From: Heterobilharzia americana
Taxonomy: Eukaryota > Platyhelminthes > Trematoda > Strigeidida > Schistosomatidae
Reading direction: 5' to 3'
DNA length: 64,000 nucleotides
Assembly: GCA_944470555.2 (NCBI GenBank)
Contig: OX104127.1
Span: forward strand, 137,038,786 to 137,102,785
The notes beneath the pieces are model-generated. The model was not told where the DNA came from and did not search any database. It saw only the letters and a list, made by a program, of their open reading frames with translations. Shown piece by piece: positions 33,040 to 43,604 of this stretch (position 1 is its first letter; every line of letters starts with the position of its first letter). Position numbers and translations under genes: made by a program.

Positions 33040-34200
33040 TTATTGGTTTTCCTGGCCAAATGACTTATAAATGTTACTGACTTACTGTCCGTAGTTGTCG
33101 ACAAGTTTCATTTGGCTTTGCTGTCTCACCATACTTCTGGTGTGAGCGCACAAGTGTATACATGTTGGCAATAGCTCTATATGGATAAATTAGCAGGATA
33201 ATATTTTGCCTTACATAACAATGGTGCTAAGTTCATAGATGCGATTTGCCGATATGTCTCTTGTGTGTTCCCATTGTGTTTCTTTGTTTCGCCCTTGCAT
33301 CTGCTGAAGTCTCAAACGATTACGGAGTTCGGCGATTTCGTTTGTTAAAGAAAGTTTTTCGTCTTGTTTCATCTAAAAGCAGTATGCAAAACCAAATTCG
33401 TCAACAAACTTTCTTAAAATTAAATAACTCATGGTTTTTTCATCTATGATCCTCTGGTTCTTCGCATCCGAAGTCTTCAAATCCTAATACAATAAATGTA
33501 GCGTCAAAAGAATTACCTCTAAGTTAGCTTTCAGTGCATCGTATCGAGATATAAGCTCATAGACATCGGAAAATTCATCAGACGTTTTAACTACAGACTC
33601 AAGAAACAGCCGATACTTCAGAAGTGATTTGACTTTTTTTTCTTGCTTCTCACGTAGTTTCGAGAAACGTGATATATCTGCACTCAAACTATAAAAGATG
33701 ATGCTTGTTAGCACACAAGTTACGCGTTGATTTCATTTTGCTTTTGATGCTGCAAGCTTTTCTCCGTTGATATCTTCTTCATTGCTCTCACTCTTTTCTC
33801 ATCATTGTCTTTGAAAAACTGATCGAATTTAATGAGTGATTCTTTGAGTTCACACTCTTTTTTCTCAAGTTCTTCTCTTCTTCGTTGAACACACTCCATT
33901 TTAACCCTAAACTCCTGTTAGTGAAAGTAACACAGATCCACAGGTATTTCACCTCTTTCTTAGCAAGTAGTGCACTCTGCACATTTTTTAGCTCCTTGTA
34001 TTTCTCAAGTAGCTTGGTTGAATTTGTTAGGTTTCTGTCTTCATCGGTAGGTGCGTTACTGAAAAACTCATCGAAAAGTCTTGTGACAATTACATTAAAA
34101 GTTTTTCATGAAAAACAGTCTTCAAATATTCTTCTATCGAAAATTCAGTATTTTTCAAAGCTTCTGAAAAAGGTTGAGAACCTTCGATCTGAGTTCCCAT
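33040..34200 (-). CDS. CFAP73: CFAP73/CCDC42-family axonemal coiled-coil protein, 8 exons
   Basis: Known role: CFAP73 (MIA2) works with CFAP100 on the axonemal doublet, tethering and regulating inner-arm dynein I1; CCDC42 is a close paralogue. My model has exons 34,200-34,094, 34,058-33,953, 33,914-33,724, 33,688-33,517, 33,483-33,406, 33,372-33,215, 33,176-33,086 and 33,051-33,040. All seven introns are GT-AG and 33-38 nt long, and the frame stays open throughout (about 304 residues; human relatives are 308-316). Supporting motifs in order: 'EYLKTVFHEKLL' at the N-terminus, 'LLEKYKELKNVQSALLAKKE', 'REELEKKECELKESLIKFDQ', 'KDNDEKRVRAMKK', 'VVKTSDEFSDVYELISRYDA', and the C-terminal 'ANMYTLVRSH' matching the family's 'LNLFQ' helix. 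It is nearly all coiled coil, with no signal peptide or membrane segment. The start is chosen by homology; the frame is open upstream to 34,374. The tiny last exon (Glu-Asn-Gln-stop), whose stop overlaps an AATAAA, is the least certain part. CFAP73 versus CCDC42 is not settled. Confidence 0.85.
33042..33047 (-). promoter_or_regulatory. AATAAA overlapping the CFAP73 stop codon (candidate poly(A) signal)
   Basis: On the minus strand the proposed last exon reads GAAAACCAATAA followed by AAGG, so AATAAA overlaps the TAA stop. This would imply an extremely short 3' UTR. It depends on the last-exon model. Confidence 0.35.
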
Positions 34201-34379
34201 TGAAAGTTTACAGCTTGCGGTAACTAAGTTATAAGCAACTGTCATAAGCTTAAACGAAGACGAAGACGAAACTAATCCAATATTTAACAAGTACCCTACT
34301 GGTTTGTATAAACAGTCTGATTTCTTTACATTCGCTTTTAAGTCTGGCAATATTGTTCTCCTATTTCGAGGCACTCTAA

Positions 34380-34960
34380 TGCAGCAAATTCAGTTGCTGG
34401 ATGTCATTGCTTCGGCTTGAGCTTGTGTAAACCAGTTGATTTGTTTATCCTCTATTCTCGGTCTTTCGGAGTGGTTCAGTATGTTTAGGGGATTCTGACG
34501 CAGTAGGTCTAATCATGCACCTACTGTAGTTCCGGTATACCAGACTGGTGGTCGAGCGTCGATTAAATATGTTGGTGGGTTGGAAGATTTGAGCTAGAAC
34601 TGTTAGCAAATGGTTCTTCAAGTGTCACCGGAAAGTTGTTTTCACCAACAGTAAAAAGAAGACAAGAAGGATGAAACGACGTCTAGCGAAAATGAAAAAG
34701 AGGAGATGAGAAAAACACCCTGAAAATAGGCGGAACGAAGATCCTGGAGATGAGGAAGAGAACATTGATGATGAGAACCTTGCTAAATCGAGTTAAATCA
34801 CGGAGTCAAAGTGAGGGAAGGAAACAGGTAGATTATTTTGGGGCCAACGTGAAAAGCAGTGGTAATTTTACTGGTACGAGCATGGTAACTGTAGGTGAGA
34901 CACCTAACATAGAAGCACAGGATTGGGTCAAGTTAGTGATAAAAAGACAACACAGAAGAG
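34380..34960. other. Upstream region of CFAP73; no gene recognised
   Basis: The plus strand at 34,660-34,990 encodes a Lys/Glu/Asp-rich stretch with stops and no domain. No promoter element or spliced-leader acceptor could be identified with confidence. Confidence 0.4.
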
Positions 34961-34969
34961 TGGACATAT

Positions 34970-37020
34970 AGCTGAATGTGCTAGAATGCAACGAAATCAG
35001 CCGTTTTGTTCTCGTTCCTATGCAAGCTGGATGAATGCAAGCTTTGTGTTGCTGGGTAGCTGTCCAACCTTTCCCAAGACCGTCTGCAGTCGGGGTGATC
35101 GCGACCTTCTTAGTTAATGCATTCCCGTTGTCACAATCTCGGAGGCAAAGGGTCTATGAACGCACCCGAAACCTCGCCTCTTGATAGGCGGTTGTCCTTG
35201 GGTTACCACGAGGACTGGCACAGTGGCCGTCCGGTAGGGTTCCACTGTTCGAGTGACTCGAGTTGAGCAGTGTTTCTCACACCTTCAAGTGGCCAAGTAA
35301 CATGCGATAACTAGGAGCACAAAACCTTAGGTCTACCAGAGTCCTCATGAGATTTTCGCTACATCCCCACAACGCCTTTCGTTATTCACCTCTGAACTTT
35401 TCCAGAAGGTTCACCTTTCTGTTGAAGTGTAGGGGTGGAACTACGCTGTGACCTTCAGGTGAAGTCGTATGTAGGTCTTGTGCGGCTTCGTGAAACGTTC
35501 TAGGATGATGCCGTCTGGTTTTATGTGCAGGAAATGTAGTGCTGCTGAGGCTGTGAAGGCATATTTAGATACTTGGAGAGGCATCTAGTATGTGAGTGCA
35601 TATTGCTCCTAGATTCTTCCCCGTAGTTCCGTGGGAAAGTTGCGTATCACAGAGAGGGTAGCATGGGTTTTGCGAGTTACGAGCGAGCAGGAACACAGTT
35701 TCAGACTCATCCAAGTCGAACGCCATTCCGTTGGTATCCACTCACTCTGGGGGCAAACTTGGATCCCCTCGTAGCGCACCTGATTCTATTTTGAATGTTA
35801 CAGCTCCCCATAACTTAACAAAGAGTGAAATAAAATCGGGAGATGAGATTTGATGGGAGGTCATTCACAAAAAGAAGAAGGGCAGCAGGCTCGAAACCGT
35901 TCTTTGAGATACACCAGACGATAATGAACTGCAAGTAGGCAAACCCTATCAGCTTTTGCGTAGAACTCTCTGCTACCTAAATAGTCCTACGGTCAGGATG
36001 AAACCTGACTGCTGATGCCTGACCTTGCGACCCTGCCAGCGAGAATGACGTGTGGCACGTGTAACAGGCCTTGGCGAAGTCCACTAGAATCACGGTAACA
36101 GGGATTTGGAGTCTGCAGCACGCTGTCCCGTTATCATCCGCTGCTGGAAAATCCGGTGATAGGACCTGCTATTTCTGAAACCGTCTTGAACATCACTGAG
36201 TGCCTTGACATGGCCGTCTAGCAGGCTTTCCTATATTTTAACAGGAGTGATGGAAGTGCTGTATATCGACATCACTTCTAGGTTCTTTCCATGTCTTTTA
36301 TTGAAGATCGGAGAGTGATTGGCAAGTTCCCACCCTGGTGTAAACGTGTGCTTGTCTAGGGATTATTGGGAAAGATTACGAGCCGGACCACAAATGACAT
36401 TCAGGTTGTTTTAACATAGACGACCAATTATCACTGCATCCAGGTGACTTTCGCGTGCCAGGCTTTGAAGCTTTCTCAAGGACTGCAACAGGGACCGTGT
36501 TTATCCAGCAGAACTCTTCTGTGCTACACGGTGCTGAATGCTGCTCAGGCAGTTGATGATTTCGGTGGGATGGGGGAACGCTTAGGTATGTAAAGGTGGT
36601 GCTAGAAGTCTGGTCAATCTGCAGCCCAGAGGGGGCCCCTCCGTCTGGACCTTTCATAGCGCGAGCCCCCTGGCTAGTATATTCTGACACTGCCGGGAAT
36701 CGGTGTGGGTTTCTGGTGGTCGCCTCAAACCTCTTAAGAGTGTATGTTTGGAACGACCCCCTACCCCTCTCATCTTGATGTTACATCGATTCCTTAGGTC
36801 TATGTATGCGCTGTGGTCTTTTCGTTGTCGGAAATCTTTGTCGGAAATTTTTGCCGCGCTTTCCCTTGGCTTTGATGTACGTTCAGTGTCTCGTTTAATC
36901 ATCAGGACAGTTGACGTAGCTTTGGTTTGGAGGGGGATGAATGACTTTCTTTGGGATTGTGGTGCGAGCGAGATTTTCAAACATCGTGTCGCCAGACGTT
37001 TATTCTGACTGATCGTCAAG
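34970..37020 (-). pseudogene. LINE-C (CR1/Jockey-type) copy: reverse transcriptase, heavily decayed
   Basis: Read on the reverse strand from 37,020: a basic, hydrophilic linker, then near 36,190-36,240 'SLLDGHVKALSDVQDGF' (the ...QHGF block), near 36,065-36,105 'VTVILVDFAKACY' (the D-FAKAFD catalytic palm motif), near 35,840-35,880 'LLLFVNDLPSNLIS' (GPLLF..NDLP), then 'GMAFDLDESETVFLLAR' near 35,680-35,740. These align with the plus-strand LINE-C copy at 56,155-59,640 ('VNDFPLSVSSP', 'LAFNLDKRRTMFL'). Every block sits in a different frame, with stops between. Confidence 0.75.
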
Positions 37021-37024
37021 TAAA

Positions 37025-38700
37025 TGAAAGAAAATTAGGGAGGTAAAAGTTGAAATAGAAGGGGAAAAGGTGAGCAAAAGATAAGGAATGCCTAGGTAAA
37101 CTTGTGAAGCGGGGAAAGAAAATGGTCACACGGGGGTCCAAATAAATACGGTTAGACAGGAGACAGTCTCACTATGTATCCTTCTTCCTACATGTTCAAC
37201 ATTTTGCGACCGATCACAGAAATTTGTCGGTTTTGAACCGTAGAGTCGATGCTTCAGGGTTGAGTTTGGTTATTGTTTGCCTCTTCACTCTCCCGGGTCG
37301 GAATATCTTTTCTGCTCTTCTTAGCTAGGTTCCTGCAGCCATGACTGTCATTGCTGGATTTATTTCCCCTCAGCCTATAAATAAATAAATAGATAGATGG
37401 ATAAATGTTTTACTCTCGCGTTAAAAAAGTTTTTAACATGAGAAAGCCAGTGTACAGGCTTCATCACGTTGATACATCTCAAAATATCTACAAGACTTGA
37501 GCTCTGAGTGGTACTAACTGAATGTCATTAAACTCAATTAAAAACTGCCGAAGGTCCTGCTAGTTATGAAATGAACAAGGAAATATTACTTTACAGCGTA
37601 CATAGAGTGTCAAAGTTTAGATAATAGTAAATATTGTCTTCATTTAACAGGTTTAACGTGAGGGATACCAGTTTACAAGCACCGTCAAATTCATAACTTT
37701 TGAAAGTATCTAGTATTAAATAATTTACACATCAAGTCATTAGTGTGCATAACCATATTAAAATTTACTGAAATTCATGAGACGGATATGGATGCCCATC
37801 TCCCATCACATGGACGGGTTCCATTATCAATATCAAAAGCACGCAGTGTTCAAAGTTTGCGTTATGACCAACCGACGTTGTTAGTCCATTCGCATAGGTT
37901 GCTGATCAGTAATATAACGGTTTATTACTTAGAATGATCCTTAGTTTTTAGTTTGCTAACCACAAAGGACCCAGTTATACAATCTGGAGTATCAATAAAG
38001 TATCCACAGTTTTATAACCAATGTGTATGGCTATATCAATGCATATCCAGGACACCATGTTACGTTTAAAGGTAATATAGATTAATTCTGCTGGGAATAC
38101 TTGTTGTATTGAATGAAAAAAGATGTTGAAACAGTCAATAGTTCATAGACTTCGGGTATCTTTTGTATTAGCATAGGCGGCATCATTCGAGAAGTGTATT
38201 TGATGCGTAGTAAGTTCCATATGAAAGGGTCTGTTGGTACAGAGTACTAGAAAATATTTAGTGTGAAGCCATTGCAGGTAAGTGACGTCCTGAGCCAATA
38301 TGAAAATTGGCCTCTGGTTTAATCATCTGTTCAGAATGTCTCTGCTACTAATACTGTTAGGAATGGTCAGACGGTTCGTCGCAAGAAAAATCATGACCAT
38401 TAGGTGAGTTAATCTTGAAGATGGTCCAGAATTTGCGTAAGAGTGGGAGCAGTCCAATAATTATTGGCGTCAATGAGCAGGTGTTATTTCCATAAAGTAA
38501 TCACGTTCAGACTGAATTTGAACATCAAATGTCGACTTGCAGCTGTTTCTGCAAATGAGGAAAGAAAGAAAAGGCACGAGCAGATATGGAAATGGAGATT
38601 ACTAGGCTACCAAATTTGGAGAAGAGAGAAGTTCCTACTCTTTTTTGACTTATTCGGACTTTATGTACATTTTCATGTGTATATGTGAAGTCAACTACAT
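37025..38700. other. No gene recognised
   Basis: Contains AAATAAATA-type runs near 37,140 and 37,378 that resemble LINE tail remnants. No ORF with a domain was found. A G-rich run lies at 38,735-38,755. Confidence 0.4.
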
Positions 38701-38942
38701 AGTCCTTCCATTATAGGGTTATTAAGTCGTTTTTTGGGGGGGGTGGAGGGGGTGTACCGTAGTGGCTTTCAGTGATAAACAGTATTCTTTAAGTTCATTA
38801 TACGGAGAGGAGCCAGTATTCATACCCTTGTATGCAGTCGTAAGGCCATCTGCATTAAAGGAACTTCAGGGCTTTAATAAAACCGATTCTTTCATTTAGA
38901 GGTCTGAGTACGTTCATAGTGGACGCAATGGCTTGACCATTG

Positions 38943-41900
38943 TTATGTGCCGATTGCTCCATTATGCTTCGTATTTGTGGATATAATATGAATGTCAAGA
39001 AATTTATAGATATCCGTGAGAAGAAAGAATTCGTTGAGTAGACGTCGAAACTGAAATGCAGACATGCAAGAGCGAATAAAATGTGGAAACTTATTCCATA
39101 ACTTGCTGTACTGTAACATAAAGGATCGTGACCTAAGTTTAAGGTGGTGCTTTTCTACAGGTACAGTGCATTCACGATTGCGTAGACTATATGAAGATAT
39201 AGGCTTAAAAGTAGGAGCGCAACAGGCGTGAGTAATGCCATGCAAAAGGCGGAAAAATAGGCTAAGGTTGAGCTTAAGGCGTCTTAGCCAAAGTGGGTCA
39301 ATTTTTAGTTTCTTACACCTTCCCTCATAATCAAGTTCTTCGTGACGGCCCAGTACATAGCGGGTAAACTTTCTTTGAACATTCTCAATTAGTATCCTAT
39401 CCGAAGCATACATATTGCTGAAGATGATTGTGCCATATTCAAGTACTGGGCGGATCATTACCTTGAATAAAAGCAGTCTGGCCTCAGTGGTATGTACGTG
39501 TTTAAGCAAAAGGCCAACTGAGCGCCTACACTTGGAGGCAAGTGACTGGGCATATTCCGTAAACGTTAAGTTCCGAGAATACCTAATACCTAAATCACAT
39601 ACTGAGTTATAAGATTGCAGCACAGAATCGCCAAGGTGTAAACTGACGTTTGGATAAGAGTTATTGAAACAGAGAATTCCGCATTTACTAGAGTTAAGTG
39701 GAAGTTGCCATGTTTCACTCCAAGCGAAAAAATCCGTCAGGTCTTCCTGGATTCTATTAAAACCCTCACTTAGCGATGAGTGGGGAAAGCTACACAAAAT
39801 TTTTAAGTCGTCAGCAAACAGGTAGGGTTTACCATATTTTATCACTTTAGAAATATCATTTATATAAAGGAGGAAGAGTAAGGGCCCCAACACACTACCT
39901 TGAATGACGCCACTCAGAATAGGCTGTGGGGAGGAATAGGTTTGACTGAACTTTACTATTTGAGTACGCTGCCTAAGGAATGAGCTTATCCACGATAATA
40001 GAGGGTCACTAATTCCAAATGATTGAAGCTTAAGAATTAACCGATTATGAGGCACTTTATCAAATGCTTTTTTGAAGTCAAAAAATAGAGCAGTTACGAA
40101 AAGACCTTCATCTCGTCTGCAGGTGACCTCCTCAAAATAATCCAGTAAGCAAGTATTACACGAACGACCTTTTAAGAAACCATGCTGCATAAGGGAAAGT
40201 AGTTCATGCTCAGCCACGTAGTCATTGATTTCTTGCACAACCACCTTCTCCATGATACGAGAGACTACAGATGTAATATTTATGGGACGATAATTCTGAA
40301 TTTCTGACGTCGGCCCAGATTTATATGTGGGGGATATGTATAACAGCTTCCAGCGGTCAGGGTAGCATGCCTCAGTAAGGGATATTGAGAGTAGCTTCAT
40401 GAGGATCAATGGTATCTTCCCCACCCCCTTTAAGGAGAACAGACGGGATCCCATCGGGTCCGGCAGAATATGAGTCCTTTAGTGAAGCAACTGCATCACC
40501 TATCTTTCTCTGTGTAAAGGAAACATTGCTTAGTGAGTGGTGTGGTGGAATGGGCATTTGTATGTTTAGTACACTATCTTCGTGCGTGAAGCAGCTTGCA
40601 TGTTTACTAAACAGCTGACAGATCTTACTTGGGTCATCATAAAGAATGTCCCCATCAATGATCAGACTACTGGGAATAACTCTAGATAAGTTTGCACGGG
40701 ATTTTAGAATTCTCACTAATGATTGAGCATTGCCTGTTTGTGCGTTGCAGCTAGTTTCTTGCTTGATTGCTTTCAGTAACTTATTTGATTTGAAGTTCTC
40801 ATGAGCAATTTTTAATGAGACAAGGGATGAAAAGTCATTAGATCGATAGAAATTTCTGGCATGTCTGCGCATGCTGATACGTACATTTCCAGGGATGAAA
40901 TTCACTTTCGGCTTTCTAATTAATACTGATACCTCCGGAGCAATATGATTGTGAATTATATTCATGGAACTGTAGAAGATGTCACTTAGTTCATGGGTTG
41001 AGCTACTGGTGAAATAAGAACCCCAGTCCAAGCATCGCAACATGTATTGTATCTCTTCCCAGATGGTATTTTTATGTCGTCTAACTGTGGTTGTTTTTGA
41101 CCTGGGAGCCAACGTATTTCTGGGAGATAGTCGGAAGTCACCAAACACTACTCTGTGGTCGCTGCCCGGGAATTCTGGACCAACTTGAAGAGTGAAAGGC
41201 AATAATCCGTTGGTGAAAACTAGGTCAAGTATGCTATTATGTCTAGTTGGTTGCATCACATGTTGGCGCCATCCTCCAGAATCCAACACATTAATAAAAT
41301 TATCAAACCGCCTAGGAGAAGTAAGTGTCTGCCACTTGATGTCAGGCATATTAAAGTCACCGCATATAAGTTTCATGGATTAGGGCAGTGTTGTTACGTG
41401 GGTGAACACTTCTGCAAGCCTGTCGTCATAATCTACACTAGAGCGAGGGGGACGGTAGATACACCCTAAGAGGATAGTTATAGCATTGGTAAACTTCGCC
41501 ACAACCCGCACTGAGTCACTGAGCGAATTGAGTTCTGAAGTAATGCAATTTGTCGCAGCAATGTCGGACCTGATATAGATGATGCAACCATCTCCTCTAC
41601 CATTATATATATCTCCCCTAAACAGAGTATAATTGTCGACAGAGATATCACTATCAGGAGTGTCTGGGGTACACCAAGCTTCAGTGATAAATATTAGGCA
41701 GGGGTTAAACATAGTCGACAACATAGTGATCTCACTTATTTTGTTGCGTATGGAACGAGCGTTAATCAGACAGAAGGTTAGGGAATTGGATAAGCAGTAG
41801 TACCCAAACCTGTTTTCGGAAAGCATTTTCTCGCAGGTTGGTTGGAACTGTAGTGGTGAGGAAAATAGGGTAGAATTTAATTTCGGGGACATGATAGGGG

Positions 41901-42003
41901 AATAAGACACTACTGGGTTACTACTAATATCCTTCATTGTTTTAGGCGTTGACCCACTGTATATGAGCCGGGGGATGACAGGTTGGCGTAACATCCCCGC
42001 CAC
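38943..42003 (-). pseudogene. ORF2 of the CR1-like element: endonuclease + reverse transcriptase, one stop and one frameshift
   Basis: Endonuclease blocks: 'LTFCLINARSIRNKISEI' and 'IFITEAWCTPDTPDSD' (42,003-41,380), then 'LICGDFNMPDIKW' and 'PGSDHRVVFGDF' after an in-frame TAA at 41,380-41,382, so the AP-endonuclease GDFN and SDH motifs are intact. RT blocks: 'NYRPINITSVVSRIMEKVV', 'QHGFLKGRSCNTCLLDYFEE', 'ALFFDFKKAFDKVPHNRLIL', 'GVIQGSVLGPLLFLLYINDI' and 'KPYLFADDLKILCSF' (active-site FADD), followed by the 'VQRKFTRYVL' and 'LRSRSFMLQYSKLWNKFP' C-terminal segments. Between endonuclease and RT a shift of one frame occurs within the G-rich run near 40,405-40,430. Apart from these two lesions all recognised catalytic residues are present. 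Total length is about 1,020 residues, normal for CR1 ORF2. Confidence 0.9.
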
Positions 42004-42295
42004 TGTAGCGGTTGTGAGTTAGGATTGAGAGTAACTGATTCGACAGCGTCATCATCTGAACAGCAAAAGGCGCTAATAATTTTTGAAGTCCGCGAAAAGT
42101 TGGGTTTCCAGAATGAGCCCTGGGTATGGGTGTCTGAGGAAATGAGCCAAGTAAATCTGTGGTTTCACTTCCGCATGGGAAGGGGGAGGGTGCATTATGT
42201 TGGGAAGCCAGTATCACAGGCTGCATCTGAACAGCAGGTCTTCAATTAGGAGGCGATATTGTTGTACTGGGGCGAGCATACATTGGATTTGAATG

Positions 42296-43509
42296 TTACG
42301 TAGATGGGTGTGAGGAGAAAAACCTATCGTTTTTCCTATAGCCCGTGTCTTCATGACTATAGGAGGCATTTGTGTTCTGAACATTCTTACGCATGTTTCC
42401 TTTCTTTTTACCACCCTGGTGTATGAATCCTACCTTTCCGCTGGTTAGTGAGGGTGCCATAGTACTTGGTGTCATATCGGTGGACGTCGTGAATGTGTCT
42501 GCGTAAGGAAACGGGGTCACTCTTCGAATGGCGTTATAACCATTTGGTGTGACAGTCTGGATATAGTTACTTCGGGGCTGGCTAAAACGTTTCTGTGCCA
42601 TTGGCTTTGACGGTATACTCGAACTAGGACTTTTAGGTTCAGATTTTCGAAACATGGCACTTTGTGACGTGCATTGTCAATACACCCTGAGGTCAACATG
42701 GTATTTGAGGGCAGTAAAGGCTTAACAGCGTAACTGCACCTGGTTGATGCAGGTTTCGTCGATAAACTCAGGGGAACCAGGTGCATATCGGACGTATCAT
42801 TAAGGTTGCCATCCATGCCAACATCATCTGATAATAAATCTGCATAACTGGCGGAGATTTGACCCTCATTTTCGGTGTTTACTACCATGTTGGATGGTGA
42901 AACAGTAGCAACTGATGTACTTGCAACAATATGCTCGGTCAGCCTTCTTCGATCTACACTTACAGTGTCATCTGGTGTGAGGAGCTGACTCCCAGGCGCC
43001 AGTATGTTTCGGGTGGCCATTGGTTCTGATGAAGTTTCCAGAGGGACTTCATAAGGTTTCGAAACACGTGTCCGTCTTTGACATGGGGTAAGATCTGGAA
43101 GTACCCTAACATTCTCACAGCTTCTTAAGAGTCTTACAGATTTCTGTGAACCACAAAAGTGTCTGGCATCAAGGAGTGAGCTAAACTGGAATAATATTGG
43201 ACAGGGGTATTTACTGGTCCTCTTCCTAGGACGTCGGACTGTGCAATCAGATTCATGCAAACCACAGGCTTGGAGAAGATCATTCTTAACACGCCTTAAC
43301 GGAAAACTATCAGGGACATTGAGGACAATGGAGTCGTGCGACGAAGCCAATCGTTTGCTGGCTTCAGTGGCTACGAAGTTCACCAATGTTTCACACTTGA
43401 CAAGGTTATCCACTGATAAGTCCGTTGTAGGGTTGGGTAGGCAAATCAGAGGTGTAAGATTGGGTAAGTGAAAAGGCCTGAAAGCTCCTTGAAGTTTGAT
43501 GGTCTTCAT
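42296..43509 (-). pseudogene. ORF1 of the CR1-like element, one frameshift
   Basis: From a Met at 43,509 the frame runs to about 42,660 ('MKTIKLQGAFRPFHLPNL' at the start; 'RVKNDLLQACGLHESDCTV' and 'LLDARHFCGSQKSVRLL' inside). It then continues in another frame to a stop at 42,296 ('MFRKSEPKSPSSSIPSKPM' onward). Joined length would be about 404 residues. The protein is basic and rich in Ser/Pro towards the C-terminus, consistent with the RNA-binding ORF1 role of CR1 elements. No zinc knuckle or PHD finger was recognised. The worn counterpart in the second copy supports it: 51,480-51,671 shows the same 'LPDHIPVHHLKDLCLKH' block. Confidence 0.75.
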
Positions 43510-43604
43510 GCCGCTGACGATTGCATTAGCGCATGAAGTCGCACAATTTGGAACAAATTACTGCTTTAAACATGGGTATTGTGGCGGAATCCGGTCCCGC
43601 TCCT

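Larger units (their letters stand above)
38700..43600 (-). mobile_element. CR1-like non-LTR retrotransposon, best preserved element in the window
   Basis: A single minus-strand element with the CR1 layout: ORF1 (43,509-42,296), a roughly 290-nt linker, and ORF2 with endonuclease and reverse transcriptase (42,003-38,943). About 240 nt of probable 3' UTR follow. Exact ends and target duplications could not be fixed. Only three disabling changes were found across about 4.3 kb of coding sequence, so insertion was recent compared with everything else here. It resembles the CR1-type elements known from schistosomes (such as SR1), but the named family is not established. Confidence 0.85.

Noticed and set aside
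33246..33449. Plus-strand ORF with a signal-peptide-like start
   Set aside because: It is antisense to exons 5-6 of CFAP73. The hydrophobic start is a by-product of Lys/Glu-rich coding on the other strand.
36376..37019. Host gene from the two overlapping minus-strand ORFs of 104 and 121 residues
   Set aside because: They lie directly upstream of LINE-C reverse transcriptase blocks on the same strand and have no domain of their own.
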